From Pisaster brevispinus (taxonomy: Eukaryota; Echinodermata; Asteroidea; Forcipulatida; Asteriidae): a stretch of DNA of 64,000 nt. The notes below the pieces were generated by a model. That model saw only the letters and a program-made list of their open reading frames with translations, was not told where the DNA came from and did no database searches. Below, piece by piece: positions 1 through 10,332 of this stretch (its first letter is position 1; the number at the start of each line of letters is the position of its first letter). Position numbers and translations under genes: made by a program. The stretch lies in the NCBI GenBank assembly GCA_023634235.1, contig JAMKCF010000013.1:13951705-14015704 (forward strand), read 5' to 3'.

Positions 1-560
1 CATGCAATAATTTGACATTTAACTATGGTTGTTTTAAGCTTTAGGCCTACATACATGCCATGCAAGAAAATCACTCACTATTAGACATCCTGAGTATTTT
101 GAAATGGTATGAATCTAAATAGGTCAAACAGATTATGTAATAGGAACATGTTCAGGGTCTGGTGATTGCAAAAACGTAGCTTGCGAGGTCTTTACAACCT
201 CTTCATTCAGCGTTGGCATTGAAAAGGTCGTGACGACCTTGCAAGCTTCGTTTTTGCAACCACCAGACTCTGAAAAAGGTACCTAGTTAACGTATAATAT
301 GACAGAGTCTGACATCAGTCTACATGCCGCTAGATTATGTAATGATTTGACAGTTAAAATGGTTTCTTTTAAACTTTAGGCCTTCATACAAGAAAATCAG
401 TCTCAGCCAGCCAAAGTATATTAACATGATATGAACATAAATAGATCCAAATAAAACATGAAATCATTTGACAGTTATCTAAGGTTTAAGGTGTAGGCTT
501 GCATAAAAGAAAGAAAAAAAGTTATTCAACAGGGTTTGAATATGAATTCAACATGTAATG
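1..560. repeat. Degenerate tandem units interrupted by an inverted-repeat element
   Basis: Three related stretches (about 1-145, 333-455 and 456-545) share the words TTTGACAGTTAA, TTTAAGCTTTAGGCC and CATACAAGAAAATCA. They look like diverged units of one repeat. The inverted-repeat element at 152-273 lies between the first and second. This is ALG6 intron; no exon was seen. Confidence 0.55.
152..273. mobile_element. Short inverted-repeat (foldback/MITE-like) element
   Basis: The left end, from TCAGGGTCTGGTG through GCAAAAACG and AGCTTGC, is repeated in inverse orientation at the right end (about 39 bases per arm, four substitutions). Total length 122 bp with no coding capacity. It is probably a non-autonomous DNA transposon; the superfamily is not identifiable here. 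Confidence 0.75.
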
Positions 561-1035
561 ATCCATGGTTTCTCTTATATCCCACAAATTCACTTTGCTT
601 AAAAACACAGGCTCAAAACGCACATGAAAAGTGTATGAGTGCCACCTGAAATCATCATCAAAAATGTAAACTCAAAACAAAGACCAAAAAATGTAAAGAT
701 GAACAATCAAAACAAAAAATTTAAAAATGTAACCTCAAAATACAAACAAAAATAACACAAAATTACAATCTATTATACACCATAAATATACAAAAAAGTC
801 AGCTCAAAATTTATACCATAAATATACAATCTCAAAGAATATCAAAGTACATACATAAATAAAATATATTTGGTGTATCAGAGCAATAATTCATGTAAAT
901 ATTAGGAAATACTTGTGACATATCTTTGCAAAATCCGACAGGGGGGGTTGGGGGGATAATTGACAAATATGAATTTAAATATTTGATGTTGGAGCTTTTT
1001 TTTGCCCTTGTGAGTATCCTTAGTAAATTACTTAC

Positions 1036-1221
1036 CAAAGCATACTGGAATTTTAATACACTATTTGCTGTTTTCGTCCCGGCCCTTAGTAGGTCAACGG
1101 ATAACGGCATCGAGCCAATTCCGGTCGTTAGAAGGCAGAGCTTGACCAAGGACTCCTGGGACATGATGCTGCGTATCTTGACGACGACGTTGATGCTGCA
1201 CCAGACATTGGCCACTTTGTC
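1036..1221 (-). CDS. ALG6: ALG6 exon 8 (last exon inside the window)
   Basis: Acceptor CTGCAG, donor GTAAGT at 1035-1030, 62 codons in phase 0. Encodes [18 protein letters not shown] and on to KFQYAL. The next conserved block of the family (an FQVHEKS-like motif) was looked for in 1-1035 and not found, so the gene continues left of the window. Confidence 0.93.
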
Positions 1222-4200
1222 CTGCAGAGTGGATGAGAGGTAGTGGTAGGCAATTGGTTATAGTGTGCAAGACTATTGCTACTGATAAAAAGGAATCACA
1301 CTCTGTGAGTCAAGATAAGGTACAGCATTGGTTAGACTAATCCTGGTGGAAAACTAGCACTCTTTGAATCAAGAGACATCGTACAAATTCGGAACAGCAA
1401 AAAAACAGGTAGCAGTCTAGCTAGTACAAGTGTCTTATTTTGCCAGTACTAGTGGCTTATTTTGCTAGTACTAGTGTTTTTTTTTGCTAGTACTAGTGTT
1501 TTGTTTTGCCAGTACTAGTGTCTTATTTTGCTAGTACTAGTGCCTTATTTTGCTAGTACAAGTGTCTTATTTTGCTAGTAATAGTGTTTTATTTTGCAAC
1601 TACAGCCCCACTCTCCTCCCCCAATCCCTCGAAGATATTTACTTGGTGTGCCAAAGTGCTGTTTGGGTCACCTTGGGGTCAATTTGTAAAGTTATCTTCT
1701 TAAAAATGACAGCCAGTATTGAGAGGACTTTCAGCAGAGGAGTCTTGAGGTCACACTTGCCTCAAATAGGCCCCTGTTGAATGGGAAGAGTCTCTGGAAC
1801 ACCTGCACCAAGGCGTTGATGTCAAACAGGAATGGCAACCAACAGACAGCGAATGTGCCGAGTACCACTGCCGCGATCTGAACCAGTTTCCAGAATCGGT
1901 ACAGGAGTGGAAGACGCGTTTCCCTGAAACCAAGGAATAGCAATACACTGAGTTAAAGTGAACCAATGTAGCATAGACAAACCCATTTTAGGTCATTTAC
2001 CACTTCTTTCTAGAACCAAAACTTCTTCCGAGACTAGATTACTTGCAAAGGGTTGTCACACATCTTCTTGCGAATGCTGCAAATGTGGGTGTAGACTTGG
2101 ATCTGGAGCTTGGCTTTGAGCAGCCAATCCCTCCATCAACATCTGCCAAGCCTTGGGCTCCATTGGCTGGTTGATGGAGAGAGCTATCTCCCTCGTGATG
2201 TGATTGGCTGTTCTTCTGCTCCTCAGTCACACATAAACTTGTTATTCTCACTTCAAACACCATGCAAAGCTTCAAACATTTTTGTTTACTCAACTTTTGT
2301 TTGCACGAGTACAACTCGTTTTAACTGCATCAATGGCCAATGGCACTCAACTTCCAGTGTACAGATTGTTTGTGCTGGATGCACAACATTTTCTTACATT
2401 AAATTAGTTTAACAGAACAAAAACAAGATACTGTCACATGTAAAAAATACCATACAAAAGTTAAACTACAAGAGGTTGCACTAGATAATACTCGAAAAAC
2501 AGAAAAGAAACAGGAAAATACAAAACAAAGATGGTGCCTCCAGACAGATTATAAAATAGTAGGCTTGACATTATCTGGTTGTTCTCTAAGCACTGAAAAA
2601 AACATTCAAGAAACAAACTTAACAACAGACACTGAAGCCATAAAACAAAATCACCAAATGAAATGAATGAAATAAAATAAACTAAATTCAGTAACAAAAT
2701 TAATCATAAGAATAACACTTAATAAACATGACCAAAAAACCCTAAATACATGTGTATACAAAATTTTTTTAAATAAAAAGCACAGCGAGTAAAAGAAAAA
2801 TAAACAATCCTACTTACCATATACATCTTGAGAGAAGACAGCAGAAGAATGGCATGGCGTGGTAGAGTTCCATCTGTTTGTAGTTCAGGGCCAAGACAAA
2901 GGCCATCGACCCCAAGAGGTCATGGCTGGTTGAAAGGGCAACTATAGCCCACAACGCAAAGCCCAGGCTTGCGTTGTTGTATCTGATACAATCGTTAAGG
3001 TGAACTATGGACTTTCACGCTGTCATCATCAAAGGAAATTATCCCAGGCCTGGAGATTCATTCTTTGAGAGGGCAAGGATATTTTCATTTTGCAAAGGGC
3101 ACTTCCATCGGAAGGGGCACCAAAGCCATGGCCAGGGCAACAGAGGCCAATGCCACCATTGCCTCCATGTAATTCTAGGCCTGTTATTCAGTTCATAATT
3201 GGGTGTAGTTCCACTGTAAGCCTTGCCTACTTCACACAAGCTGCCTAACCATGCTTTGAGCTAGTATTTGTTTGACAATTTATGCAAGAAAAGTTTAACA
3301 ATTTAACTTGGATTTTTCTTCAAAGACTAAAGTCTTCTCAGATATGAAAGTTTCTGTCGTAATTAAAGCTTTTGAGCGATGAAATGGGTGATTTGGGGTA
3401 AAATTACACAAGCAAAAATATGCCAGCTTTGGAAGTTGTGAAAATTATGGGCGTCCGTGCAGCAGATACACTTGTGTGTGATGCAATGACTTCACCAGTT
3501 GGATAACCCAGGGCACTGGGTCATTTATTTCATTCCCTAAACCATCTCAGCTCCCTGGAGAAGAATGCAGCATGTTCTACGAAGTATGTACAGTCAACCC
3601 TCAGAGCACTGTTGGTTCTGCTTATTAAGAGCACATTCTGAAGTCACGAATACCATTTCTGCATTGTGATTCTTTGTTCCTGTTATAAAGAGGTAATTTG
3701 GCCAGTCCCAGCGACCTTGTTATAACGAGAGTCCACTGTAGGGCATCAAGCTATAATCAATCACAAGAAGAACTTCTGCCCTCACAGGTACGTATCAAGA
3801 CCCGATCTCATGGCTTTGCTTACCGTAAACAATCAATCGACGCTTACGGAAGCAGGGAATTCCGCACTTATGTCAGCAGGGAATTCCGCGCTTATGTCAG
3901 CAGGGAATTACGCGCTTAAGTCAGCAGGGAATTCCACGCTTAGGTCAAGCGTGTTTCATTGGCTAGCAGGGAAACTGTGCTTATGCACGTGTGCACTTCA
4001 CGTTCCTAGGCATCCTTTGCTTACACAGCTAGCGCAGAAATTCTGCACTTGCCCTGTAAGCTAAGAATGGTAATTGCAAGCGCAGAATTTGGCAGTAAGC
4101 AGATCCATAAAATTTCGCCCTGGTTGAAGAGAATTATAACTATAGCTGAAAAATCATTAAACATGTAACCCTTGTTCTCTGTGGTGGTTTTGGGGGTTTT

Positions 4201-7200
4201 GGGTTTTTTTCTTTTCTTTTTCATTAAGTTACAACCTAGACAGAACTGAGTGAAAGGATACTGGAAATGGCCATGGTCGATCACTATCAGTCCAGGGTAC
4301 AACAGGAAAATAGCAGCCGTCTTCAACTGGTTGGTCTCCGACCTCTGAGGAAGAGCTATGAAACAAAACGCTAGGACGGCCGGGATGTACAACAAGAGAT
4401 CCACTGCTAAAACTGAATGAAACAGAATGAAACAAAGAGTACATACTGCATCAAAGGTATTGTACAGGATTAGTAGAGGATTAAAAACATCATTGTGAAA
4501 TTTTAGTTTGGGTTTGAACAAAGAAAAATGGACTGGAGCGGGTGTTGAGCCAACAACCTCCGGATTAACGTACCAGCGCTCTACCAACTGAGCTATCCAG
4601 CCCAGTGTTGGTGGTCTCCCTATGAGTCAATATCTTTGTTCGGGTATGAAGTTCATACTAGAACCATTTTTTTTCTGTGAAATATTTCCCTCTGAAATGC
4701 AGTCATACTCCAGAAAACTGTATCTGAAAACCTAAACAAATGAAACAGCTGATTTTGAGTGTTACAACCAAAATTAAGGACAATGTGTTTACCTGCTGAA
4801 ATTGTGCATGGTTTTTCACTTTCATCCTCTTTAATTACTTAAGATTTGAAGTACAAAGTTGCACCCCCTTAATAAGGTGATCCCTCTGCTGCCACTCCCC
4901 AGGTTGTTTTGTAAACTTGGGTGTGATCCCTGGCTACACAACACTTGGCTTCTGACTGGCAACCTCAAACAAAGCTATTGACAAAATAGGACAAAATAGC
5001 TACCAAGTTGGTAGAGCTCCAGCATGTTAATACAGAGGTCGCAGGTTCCAGTCCCGCTCTAGTCAATTTTTCTTTGTTCAACCAAAATTTGTTGAAATAT
5101 AAAAGAATAGAATGAAGCAGAGTCTGGTAATGATTAATGAAGGTCTGTATTTACCTGTGTACCTCATGAACAGTTTATGATCATAGCTTTCATATCCTCT
5201 AGAAGAATTCAACTCCATCCATTCTGGGTTGACCTTATGTGCCCTGTAAGAACAAGCAAGATTAACAATATGTAAAAGTACATACACTGTGCATGGTGTT
5301 GATAAAAAAACAATCAGTTTTGTCATTTACTTTGTAAGTTTAGGAGCCTTTTAGTTCTCTAACAAGGGCATTCAATTACCTGGTCCAGCCAGGTCAGGGT
5401 GACGTCAACACCTGTGGTACTAGGCCACAGATATGGGACTGTGAGATGTCCAGTTTCCACATTCCAGTACCTTCAGTCAACCTTGGGTACTGGGACGGGT
5501 TTAAGTAGATATGATATGGCACCTACAAACACACATGTACAGACAAATGACAGAGTAGTGCGTTGGGTGGATTCCCAGTGGATGGGTGGTTTCGAGTGGA
5601 TTGGGTGGATCAGCTGGATTCTTAGTGGATTGGGTAAACTGCCTAGTGGATTGAGTGGATCCCTAGTAAAATGGACTAGGGTAGATTCCCAATGGACTTG
5701 GTGGATTCCAGTGGATTGGGGTGGATTCCTAGTGGACTGGGTAGACTGCCTAGTGGATTGAGTGAATTCATAGTCGGATTGGTTAGATTCCCAATGGACT
5801 AGGTAAATTCCCAGTGGATTGGGTGGATTCCTAGTGGATTGGGTGGAAGTGGATTCCTAGTGGACTGGGTAGACTGCCTAATGGATTGAGTGAATTCCTA
5901 GTATAGTGGATTAGGTACATGTAGATTCCCAATGGACTTGGTGGATTCCCAGTGGATTGGGTGGATTCCTAGTGGATTGGGTGGAAGTGGATTCCTAGTG
6001 GATTGGATTGGATTGATTGGATAGACAGCCCAACGAATTGAGTGGATTCCTAGTCTAGTGGAGTGGGTACATCTAGATTCACAATGAACTTGGTGGATTC
6101 CCAGTGGACTGGATGGATTCCCAGTGGACTGGGTAGACAGCCCAATGGATTAAGTGGATTCCTAGTTTAGTGGATTAGGTAGATTCCCAATGGACTTGGT
6201 GGATTCCCAGTGGATTGGGTGGATTCCTAGTGGATTGGGTGGAAGTGGATTCCTAGTGGATTGGATTGGATTGATTGGATAGACAGCCCAACGAATTGAG
6301 TGGATTCTTGAATGAACTTGGCGGATTCCCAGTGGACTGGATGGATTCCCAGTGGACTGGGTAGACAGCCCAATGGAAAAGTGGATTCCTAGTTTAGTGG
6401 ACTGGGTAGATTCACAATGGACTGGGAGGATTCCCAGTTTGTTGGTGGTTTCCCAGTGAATTAGGTGGATCGGGTTGATTCTTAGTGGATTGGGTAGACT
6501 GCCTAGTGGATTGAGTGGATTTCTAGTACATGTATAGTGAACTAGGTAGATTCCCAATGGACTGGGTGGATTCCCAGTGGATTGGGTTGACCACCTAGTA
6601 AACGGATTGGATTCCTGGGTGAATGGGTGGATCACCAGTTTTCTCAAGTACCCCCTTCCCCACCAAGGGGGATTGGATTCACTTTACTCTTTCAAAAAAC
6701 GGAAGCTGCACTTTGCCTTCAATACTTACACAATCCCACACAGCCAGCTGTGATATGCAGTTAGAGGCGGGTAGTCCAAACCCCAGTACTGTAGGTCATT
6801 CTTGGTGCTATTCCTATACCTAATTGAAAGATCATTTCATAAAAATGTGTACTGTTAGAATCATCTGTTATCTGATACAAACCTGTAATTTTTTCATCCT
6901 TTTGCTACAAGACAAGATAATCTTATCCGTCTTGCTGATATTTGTAGAGTGGATGTGGTTTCTTCCAATTATCGTAAACTTCTACCTAAAATTGTTAACT
7001 CCCTTCCTGTTTGCCTGAGAAATGAATTTCCCAGTATATCTAGGAAGCTTTTCCTTACCCATCTTAAAGAGTTTTATTTGGACAAGTATAAAAGTTTTCT
7101 TTGCACTAACATTTCATGTCATTCATGTTCAAAATCAGCAGGGCATTAATATTTCTTATTTATTTTTCTTTATCACATTTTTAGTCTTATTATTAGTTGA

Positions 7201-9094
7201 CCTCGGGATAGTATATTTTATGTTTTATTTTTATTATGCATTTTTGCATGCAATTAATAAACTTTTGAACCTATAGCAGTCTGGGTACTCCACTACAGGA
7301 GGGTTATACCTCCTCTGGATGTTACCTCCATTTGTACCTTAATTATTACATTTTTCATTACTATTATAACTGTTGTTATTTAATGTATTTTCAAGTTGTG
7401 CAAATGGAAATAAACCAAACTAACAAACAAACAAATCCGAACCAGAAACAATGTAAATGTGTAGCTGGACGATCGGTTGGTAACCGCGTAACAAGCACAG
7501 GCTAAGTTCGACCGGGACTACTACTTAAGCTTAGTGGATCAGATCGAGGGGACTTCTTGTTATTAACTTCACTGCCGTGGAGTGATTTCTTAATTGGTCT
7601 CAACGTTTCGACTAGCTTGCTCTAGTCATCTTCAGGAGACTGAAGAGTGTGAGACATGTTTGTCTATTTATAGGGGTTCAGAGGTTTCAGTGTAAAGTCA
7701 GTCACTGCTCTGATTGGTTCTTCTGAAAGGAGAACTGTGATTGGAGGGATCAGGGCTAATTACATGTAATTACATTGAACTAGACTTTAATGAAGTACAA
7801 TTTTTCTCTGAAAAACAAATCAAAAAATTAAGAACCTTTAATAAATTATGTAACTTACCATTCTTTGACAGGAAGATTTGTTGTGATTTCCATCCAATGC
7901 CTCTGAGCTTCATAATCACCAAACATGGGTGGCTTGTTTGCTCCTAAAAGTAACCACAAAATAAAAACACAAATTATTGACATAATTTGAATTTTAAGTT
8001 AATAATGCCTTTTTGGTAAAATCATACTTGAAAAAGTGGTGGTTGGATTTAGCATCTTCCTCCCAACAATCACTGGCAATAAAGAAAACGGTTAGCAACC
8101 AGTTAGGCTCCCCGTTGTCAAGTGGTTAGACTGCAGAACTTGCAAATTACAAAGTTGTGGGTTCCAATCCAGCCAAGTTAACTGCTGATTACACAATGAC
8201 TAGAATGAGCATTGTCGTCTAGTTACTGAATTGCAATTTATTGATTTTTGCAATTCATAAACATAGAACTTAAACCAGTGTTTGTATGAGAGAGATTGGC
8301 TTTTTCCAGCTTGGCATTTCTATCCCCTTCTATCCTCGCTTTGCCGAGTTCCCTTGTTGGAAGATCATCTAAAAAACAAACAAACAAACAAACAAACAAA
8401 CAAACAAACAAATCTACTCATAGAGCAGACTCAATGGGTCGACAAACTTATAAAATTGTTGTAGTCTATTGATAGTATTGTTACTGATACTCTACTGACT
8501 GCCTAGGGTATTTTATTAAAATAGTATTATTCTTACTCGTCTTACTCTTATCTTACTTTACATTAATTCTAAAACTATTTTATTTAATTTATTATAAGAA
8601 TAAAGCTTTAAAAGAAGAACAGCCAGAAGAATGGAAGATTCTACTGACTACTGTTAAATGAATTATAGTTTTGTACTACAATTATTAATTAATAATTATT
8701 AGTTGTACTGTAGTAATAATGTTAACATTTATCGATTTAGGGCCTTTTTACTTATTTTTACTTTCCAAATAATTAATAATAAAAGAAAGTTACTCTTGAC
8801 CACTTTACATTATTATTGTTCATTATGAATAATTTGTTACGATTTAATGTATTACTGCAAACAATTGTCAATGGCCTTACGTGTCGATCCTAGTGCAGAG
8901 TCTTTCTCAAAAGGGAGTAAATAAAGCAACTTTGGGAGCAGTACATTTTAATTTTTATCACAAAATAGATGCAGTTTAAAAAGTAATTACACGGGTAACT
9001 CCCACGAACCTGAATATTGATTTAACGAAACGGCCCATCGAACAGCAACTGCTACAAGAACAAAAGCAACAGTCAAAGCTACTCGGTTTTCCAT
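1036..9094 (-). CDS. ALG6: ALG6, dolichyl-P-Glc:Man9GlcNAc2-PP-dolichol alpha-1,3-glucosyltransferase (3' part outside window)
   Basis: ER-membrane GT57 enzyme that adds the first glucose from dolichyl-phosphate-glucose to Man9GlcNAc2-PP-dolichol in the lumen during N-glycan precursor assembly. Eight exons on the minus strand join in frame: 9010-9094, 7859-7943, 6730-6819, 5155-5243, 4262-4412, 2818-2982, 1761-1923 and 1036-1221, giving 338 codons. The sequence shows an N-terminal hydrophobic helix, the family hallmark GDYEAQRHW (residues 37-45; its acidic residues lie in the luminal loop thought to hold the catalytic base), [60 protein letters not shown] and [11 protein letters not shown] followed by DKVANVWCS. 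Order and spacing match human ALG6 as I remember it; [10 protein letters not shown] and DKVAN favour ALG6 over ALG8. The human protein is about 507 residues, so roughly 170 C-terminal residues lie left of base 1. Intron 7 uses a GC donor. Confidence 0.96.
1420..1600. repeat. 22-bp minisatellite, eight units in perfect register
   Basis: Units begin with GCTAG or GCCAG at 1420, 1442, 1464, 1486, 1508, 1530, 1552 and 1574: exactly 22 bp each, no indels. The unit carries TAGTACTAGTG and a T-rich half. It lies in ALG6 intron 7. Confidence 0.9.
1761..1923 (-). CDS. ALG6: ALG6 exon 7
   Basis: Acceptor TTTCAG. Encodes [20 protein letters not shown] and on to [13 protein letters not shown]. The exon ends in GAG followed by GCAAGT, a GC donor that otherwise fits consensus; reading on to the nearest GT would break the frame or add residues before DKVAN. 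Confidence 0.92.
2818..2982 (-). CDS. ALG6: ALG6 exon 6
   Basis: Acceptor TATCAG, donor GTAAGT. Encodes [16 protein letters not shown], then [20 protein letters not shown] and [15 protein letters not shown], the best match to the human enzyme in the window. Confidence 0.95.
3046..3183 (+). repeat. AGGCCTG-ended dispersed repeat, copy 1
   Basis: Starts and ends with AGGCCTG and contains AGGGCAAGG, TTTTGCAAAGGGCAC, GGGGCACCAAAG and CAGGGCAACAGAGGCCA. Related copies lie near 11380-11530, 14597-14760, 20895-21095, 24862-25030, 26285-26425, 33858-33993 (minus), 51961-52125 (minus) and 63017-63125. Short, non-coding, probably a non-autonomous element. Confidence 0.65.
3801..4120 (+). mobile_element. 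MITE of the CATGGCTCTGCTTACC family with an internal 24-bp array
   Basis: Ends match the intact copy at 34881-35131 (left end CATGGCTTTGCTTACCG, right end CAGTAAGCAGATCCAT). Between about 3852 and 3950 a 24-bp segment (GTCAGCAGGGAATTCC plus GCGCTTAT) occurs four times in a row, where the 34881 copy has one related segment. It lies in ALG6 intron 5. Confidence 0.75.
4262..4412 (-). CDS. ALG6: ALG6 exon 5
   Basis: Acceptor TTCAG, donor GTATCC (weaker than consensus, but the only one that keeps HFQ-Y continuous with exon 6). Encodes [18 protein letters not shown] and on to [16 protein letters not shown], two membrane-associated stretches. Confidence 0.93.
4500..4605 (-). mobile_element. tRNA-derived SINE head
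   Basis: The reverse strand reads GGGCTGGATAGCTCAGTTGG then TAGAGCGCTGG, a good A box and D arm, followed by a degenerate T arm and a CTCCAGTC acceptor-like end. The anticodon arm does not fold cleanly, and the same head recurs at 4980-5095, so this is a SINE rather than a functional tRNA gene. Confidence 0.6.
4980..5095 (+). mobile_element. tRNA-derived SINE head, second copy
   Basis: Same family as 4500-4605 but on the plus strand: AAGTTGGTAGAGCTCCAGC, GGTCGCAGGTTCCAGTCCC (B-box-like), then TCAATTTTTCTTTGTTCAA. It lies in ALG6 intron 4 beside its inverted relative. Confidence 0.6.
5155..5243 (-). CDS. ALG6: ALG6 exon 4
   Basis: Acceptor TTACAG, donor GTAAAT. Encodes [20 protein letters not shown] and then [16 protein letters not shown] and HKLFMR are family signatures. 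Confidence 0.95.
5560..6640. repeat. 1.1-kb minisatellite with ~20-bp units and a 258-bp higher-order period
   Basis: Degenerate repeats of GTGGATTCCCAGTGGATTGG fill ALG6 intron 3. Two long blocks (from 5921 and from 6179) are almost identical over about 130 bp at an offset of exactly 258 bases. A long minus-strand open frame here (6162-6647) reads only repeat peptides ([16 protein letters not shown]) and is not a gene. Confidence 0.9.
6730..6819 (-). CDS. ALG6: ALG6 exon 3
   Basis: Acceptor ATTAG, donor GTAAGT. Encodes [19 protein letters not shown] and then [12 protein letters not shown]. It contains an N-S-T glycosylation sequon in the same loop where the human protein has N-S-S. Confidence 0.95.
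6835..7440 (+). mobile_element. 3' end of a non-LTR retrotransposon (LINE), decayed
   Basis: A reading frame at 6950-7100 gives [13 protein letters not shown] and [13 protein letters not shown] and [10 protein letters not shown], the LP..LRN..S...FK..L pattern common at the C-terminus of LINE reverse transcriptases. An AT-rich tail ends in AACAAACAAACAAA at 7420-7434. Frameshifts are present. It lies in ALG6 intron 2. Confidence 0.55.
7441..7760. repeat. Unclassified repeat with an ACGTTTCGACTAG motif
   Basis: Contains CAACGTTTCGACTAGCTTGC followed by CATCTTCAGGAGACTGAAG. Segments of this style occur at the ends of Penelope-like and related elements, but no coding part is present and I cannot confirm the class. 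Confidence 0.35.
7859..7943 (-). CDS. ALG6: ALG6 exon 2
   Basis: Acceptor TTTTAG, donor GTAAGT. Encodes [17 protein letters not shown] and then [12 protein letters not shown], the most conserved luminal loop of the family, with the putative catalytic acidic residues. Confidence 0.95.
8105..8190 (+). mobile_element. tRNA-like SINE fragment
   Basis: CGTTGTCAAGTGGTTAGAC (A-box-like), then GTTGTGGGTTCCAATCC (B-box-like) 40 bases on. The acceptor stem does not pair. It is a degenerate SINE head in ALG6 intron 1. Confidence 0.45.
8371..8413. repeat. (CAAA)n microsatellite
   Basis: About ten uninterrupted CAAA units within ALG6 intron 1. The following 8414-9009 is AT-rich intron with no gene or recognisable repeat. 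Confidence 0.95.
9010..9094 (-). CDS. ALG6: ALG6 exon 1 (start codon 9094-9092)
   Basis: Encodes [16 protein letters not shown] and on to SLNQYS, the first transmembrane helix. The ATG was chosen because it aligns with the start of the human protein and opens directly into the hydrophobic helix. The exon ends in TCAG before GTTCGT, phase 1. Confidence 0.92.
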
Positions 9095-10304
9095 GGTGTT
9101 TTGCAAATCAAACTAACAAACATTCAAGATACTTTTATTACAGTACCCTCAACATGCTCCTACTTCACTTTCCAGCTGATTGCCCATCATCCATCAAGGG
9201 ACCGTTATGATCTTTCTCTGAACCAGGCTAAAATATAGTGATAGCATCGAATTGTACGTTTTAGTCAAATCTCGCACACGACCGTCACTCAGTAACAAGT
9301 ACGCTTTCTGAAAGAATAGTAAATTTTTATTTGCCTTTCTGTGCTTTTTTTTTTTTAAATATGGCTACTTCCGTGTGAATTTGATTGTATCATTCTTGTA
9401 GCTTGCCAAATCAATCAAATCAAAACAAAATGGAATAAACTTCAGTAAATCGGTGAGCTTTTTCATATGCAACTAATAATTTACACCCCCCCCCATTGAT
9501 AAAATGTCCTTTTAATATAGGCGAAATCGACTTTGTGAAATTCTCATACACCGCAGAGGGCGAAGAAAGGTTGCCAGACGCAACTCATGAGTAAATAAAT
9601 GTGTAACATTGTATAAAGTTTAGGGCCTAGTCTGGCCTACCTGTACCTGCCTCCTTTTTCACTAGTTCCAGACCATTTCCAGGGATGGGGAAACACATTT
9701 CTAATTTTGTGTAAACTTTCTGGCATGTGTTTGATTAATTTTGCTCATAGGCGATTGGTATATTAGTTTCAGTGAGCTTACACATGGTAGTTTGGGATGT
9801 TGAACAACTTTCAAGTTGAAATCTTCTCAAAGTTTTAAAAAACCTTTCACTAGAGTTAGCTGATAAATTTTGCGAAAGTAGGTCCTACACAACTTGTGTG
9901 TTTTCTTATCCATAAACCAACCACAAGGACAATTGAATGGGTAAAATTTTTAATAATTTTAATATTTGGGTTTGAATAAAGACAAATTTGACTGTAGCAG
10001 GACTTGAACGTGCCTCCAAGCTTGAACTAACGACCTCCGGATAAAACAACACAACGATTAGCAATGACGGTCGTTGACGAACATCTAAAAAAATTAATCC
10101 AGCCAGTGGTGCTCATTCAGTCTGGTATGTCTAAACAGCAGTGGGCACTATCCGCATAATAATCTTGTTAACCAGACTAGTGCTTTTTTCAACCTCGTGT
10201 TTGAAAAAATATCATCCCCTTTAGTCATTTATGCTTGATATTATTTGTATAAAATACCATTCAAATACAAGGTTGTATTTCTAGAATAGAATTTCTGTAC
10301 AAAA
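9095..10304. promoter_or_regulatory. Divergent ALG6/RANBP3 intergenic region, putative bidirectional promoter
   Basis: The ALG6 and RANBP3 start codons are 1210 bases apart and point away from each other. The region holds a poly(T) at 9347-9356, a poly(C) near 9487 and a degenerate tRNA-like SINE head at 9958-10045 (minus). I see no clear TATA box. Transcription starts cannot be placed from sequence alone. Confidence 0.5.
9958..10045 (-). mobile_element. Degenerate tRNA-like SINE head near the RANBP3 start
   Basis: The reverse strand carries CCGGAGGTCGTTAG and GTTCAAGTCCTGCTACAGTC, resembling the B box and tail of the SINE at 4500-4605. The element ends about 260 bases upstream of the RANBP3 start codon. 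Confidence 0.45.
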
Positions 10305-10332
10305 ATGGCGCATGTCCAAAACCCGATGTCAG
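10305..10332 (+). CDS. RANBP3: RANBP3 exon 1 (start codon)
   Basis: ATG at 10305 with A at -3 and G at +4 (AAAATGG). Encodes MAHVQNPMS and one base of the next codon, then donor GTAAAA. Short first coding exon. Confidence 0.8.

Noticed and set aside
1761..1943. ALG8 as an alternative identity for the first gene
   Set aside because: The [11 protein letters not shown] region is shared with ALG8, but [20 protein letters not shown] and DKVANVWCS fit ALG6 better.
4500..4605. Possible functional tRNA gene
   Set aside because: The D arm looks good but the anticodon stem and T arm do not pair properly, and the same head is repeated at 4980 and elsewhere with a common non-tRNA tail.
6162..6647. 161-codon minus-strand frame with [16 protein letters not shown] repeats
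   Set aside because: It is a direct translation of the 20-bp minisatellite in ALG6 intron 3.
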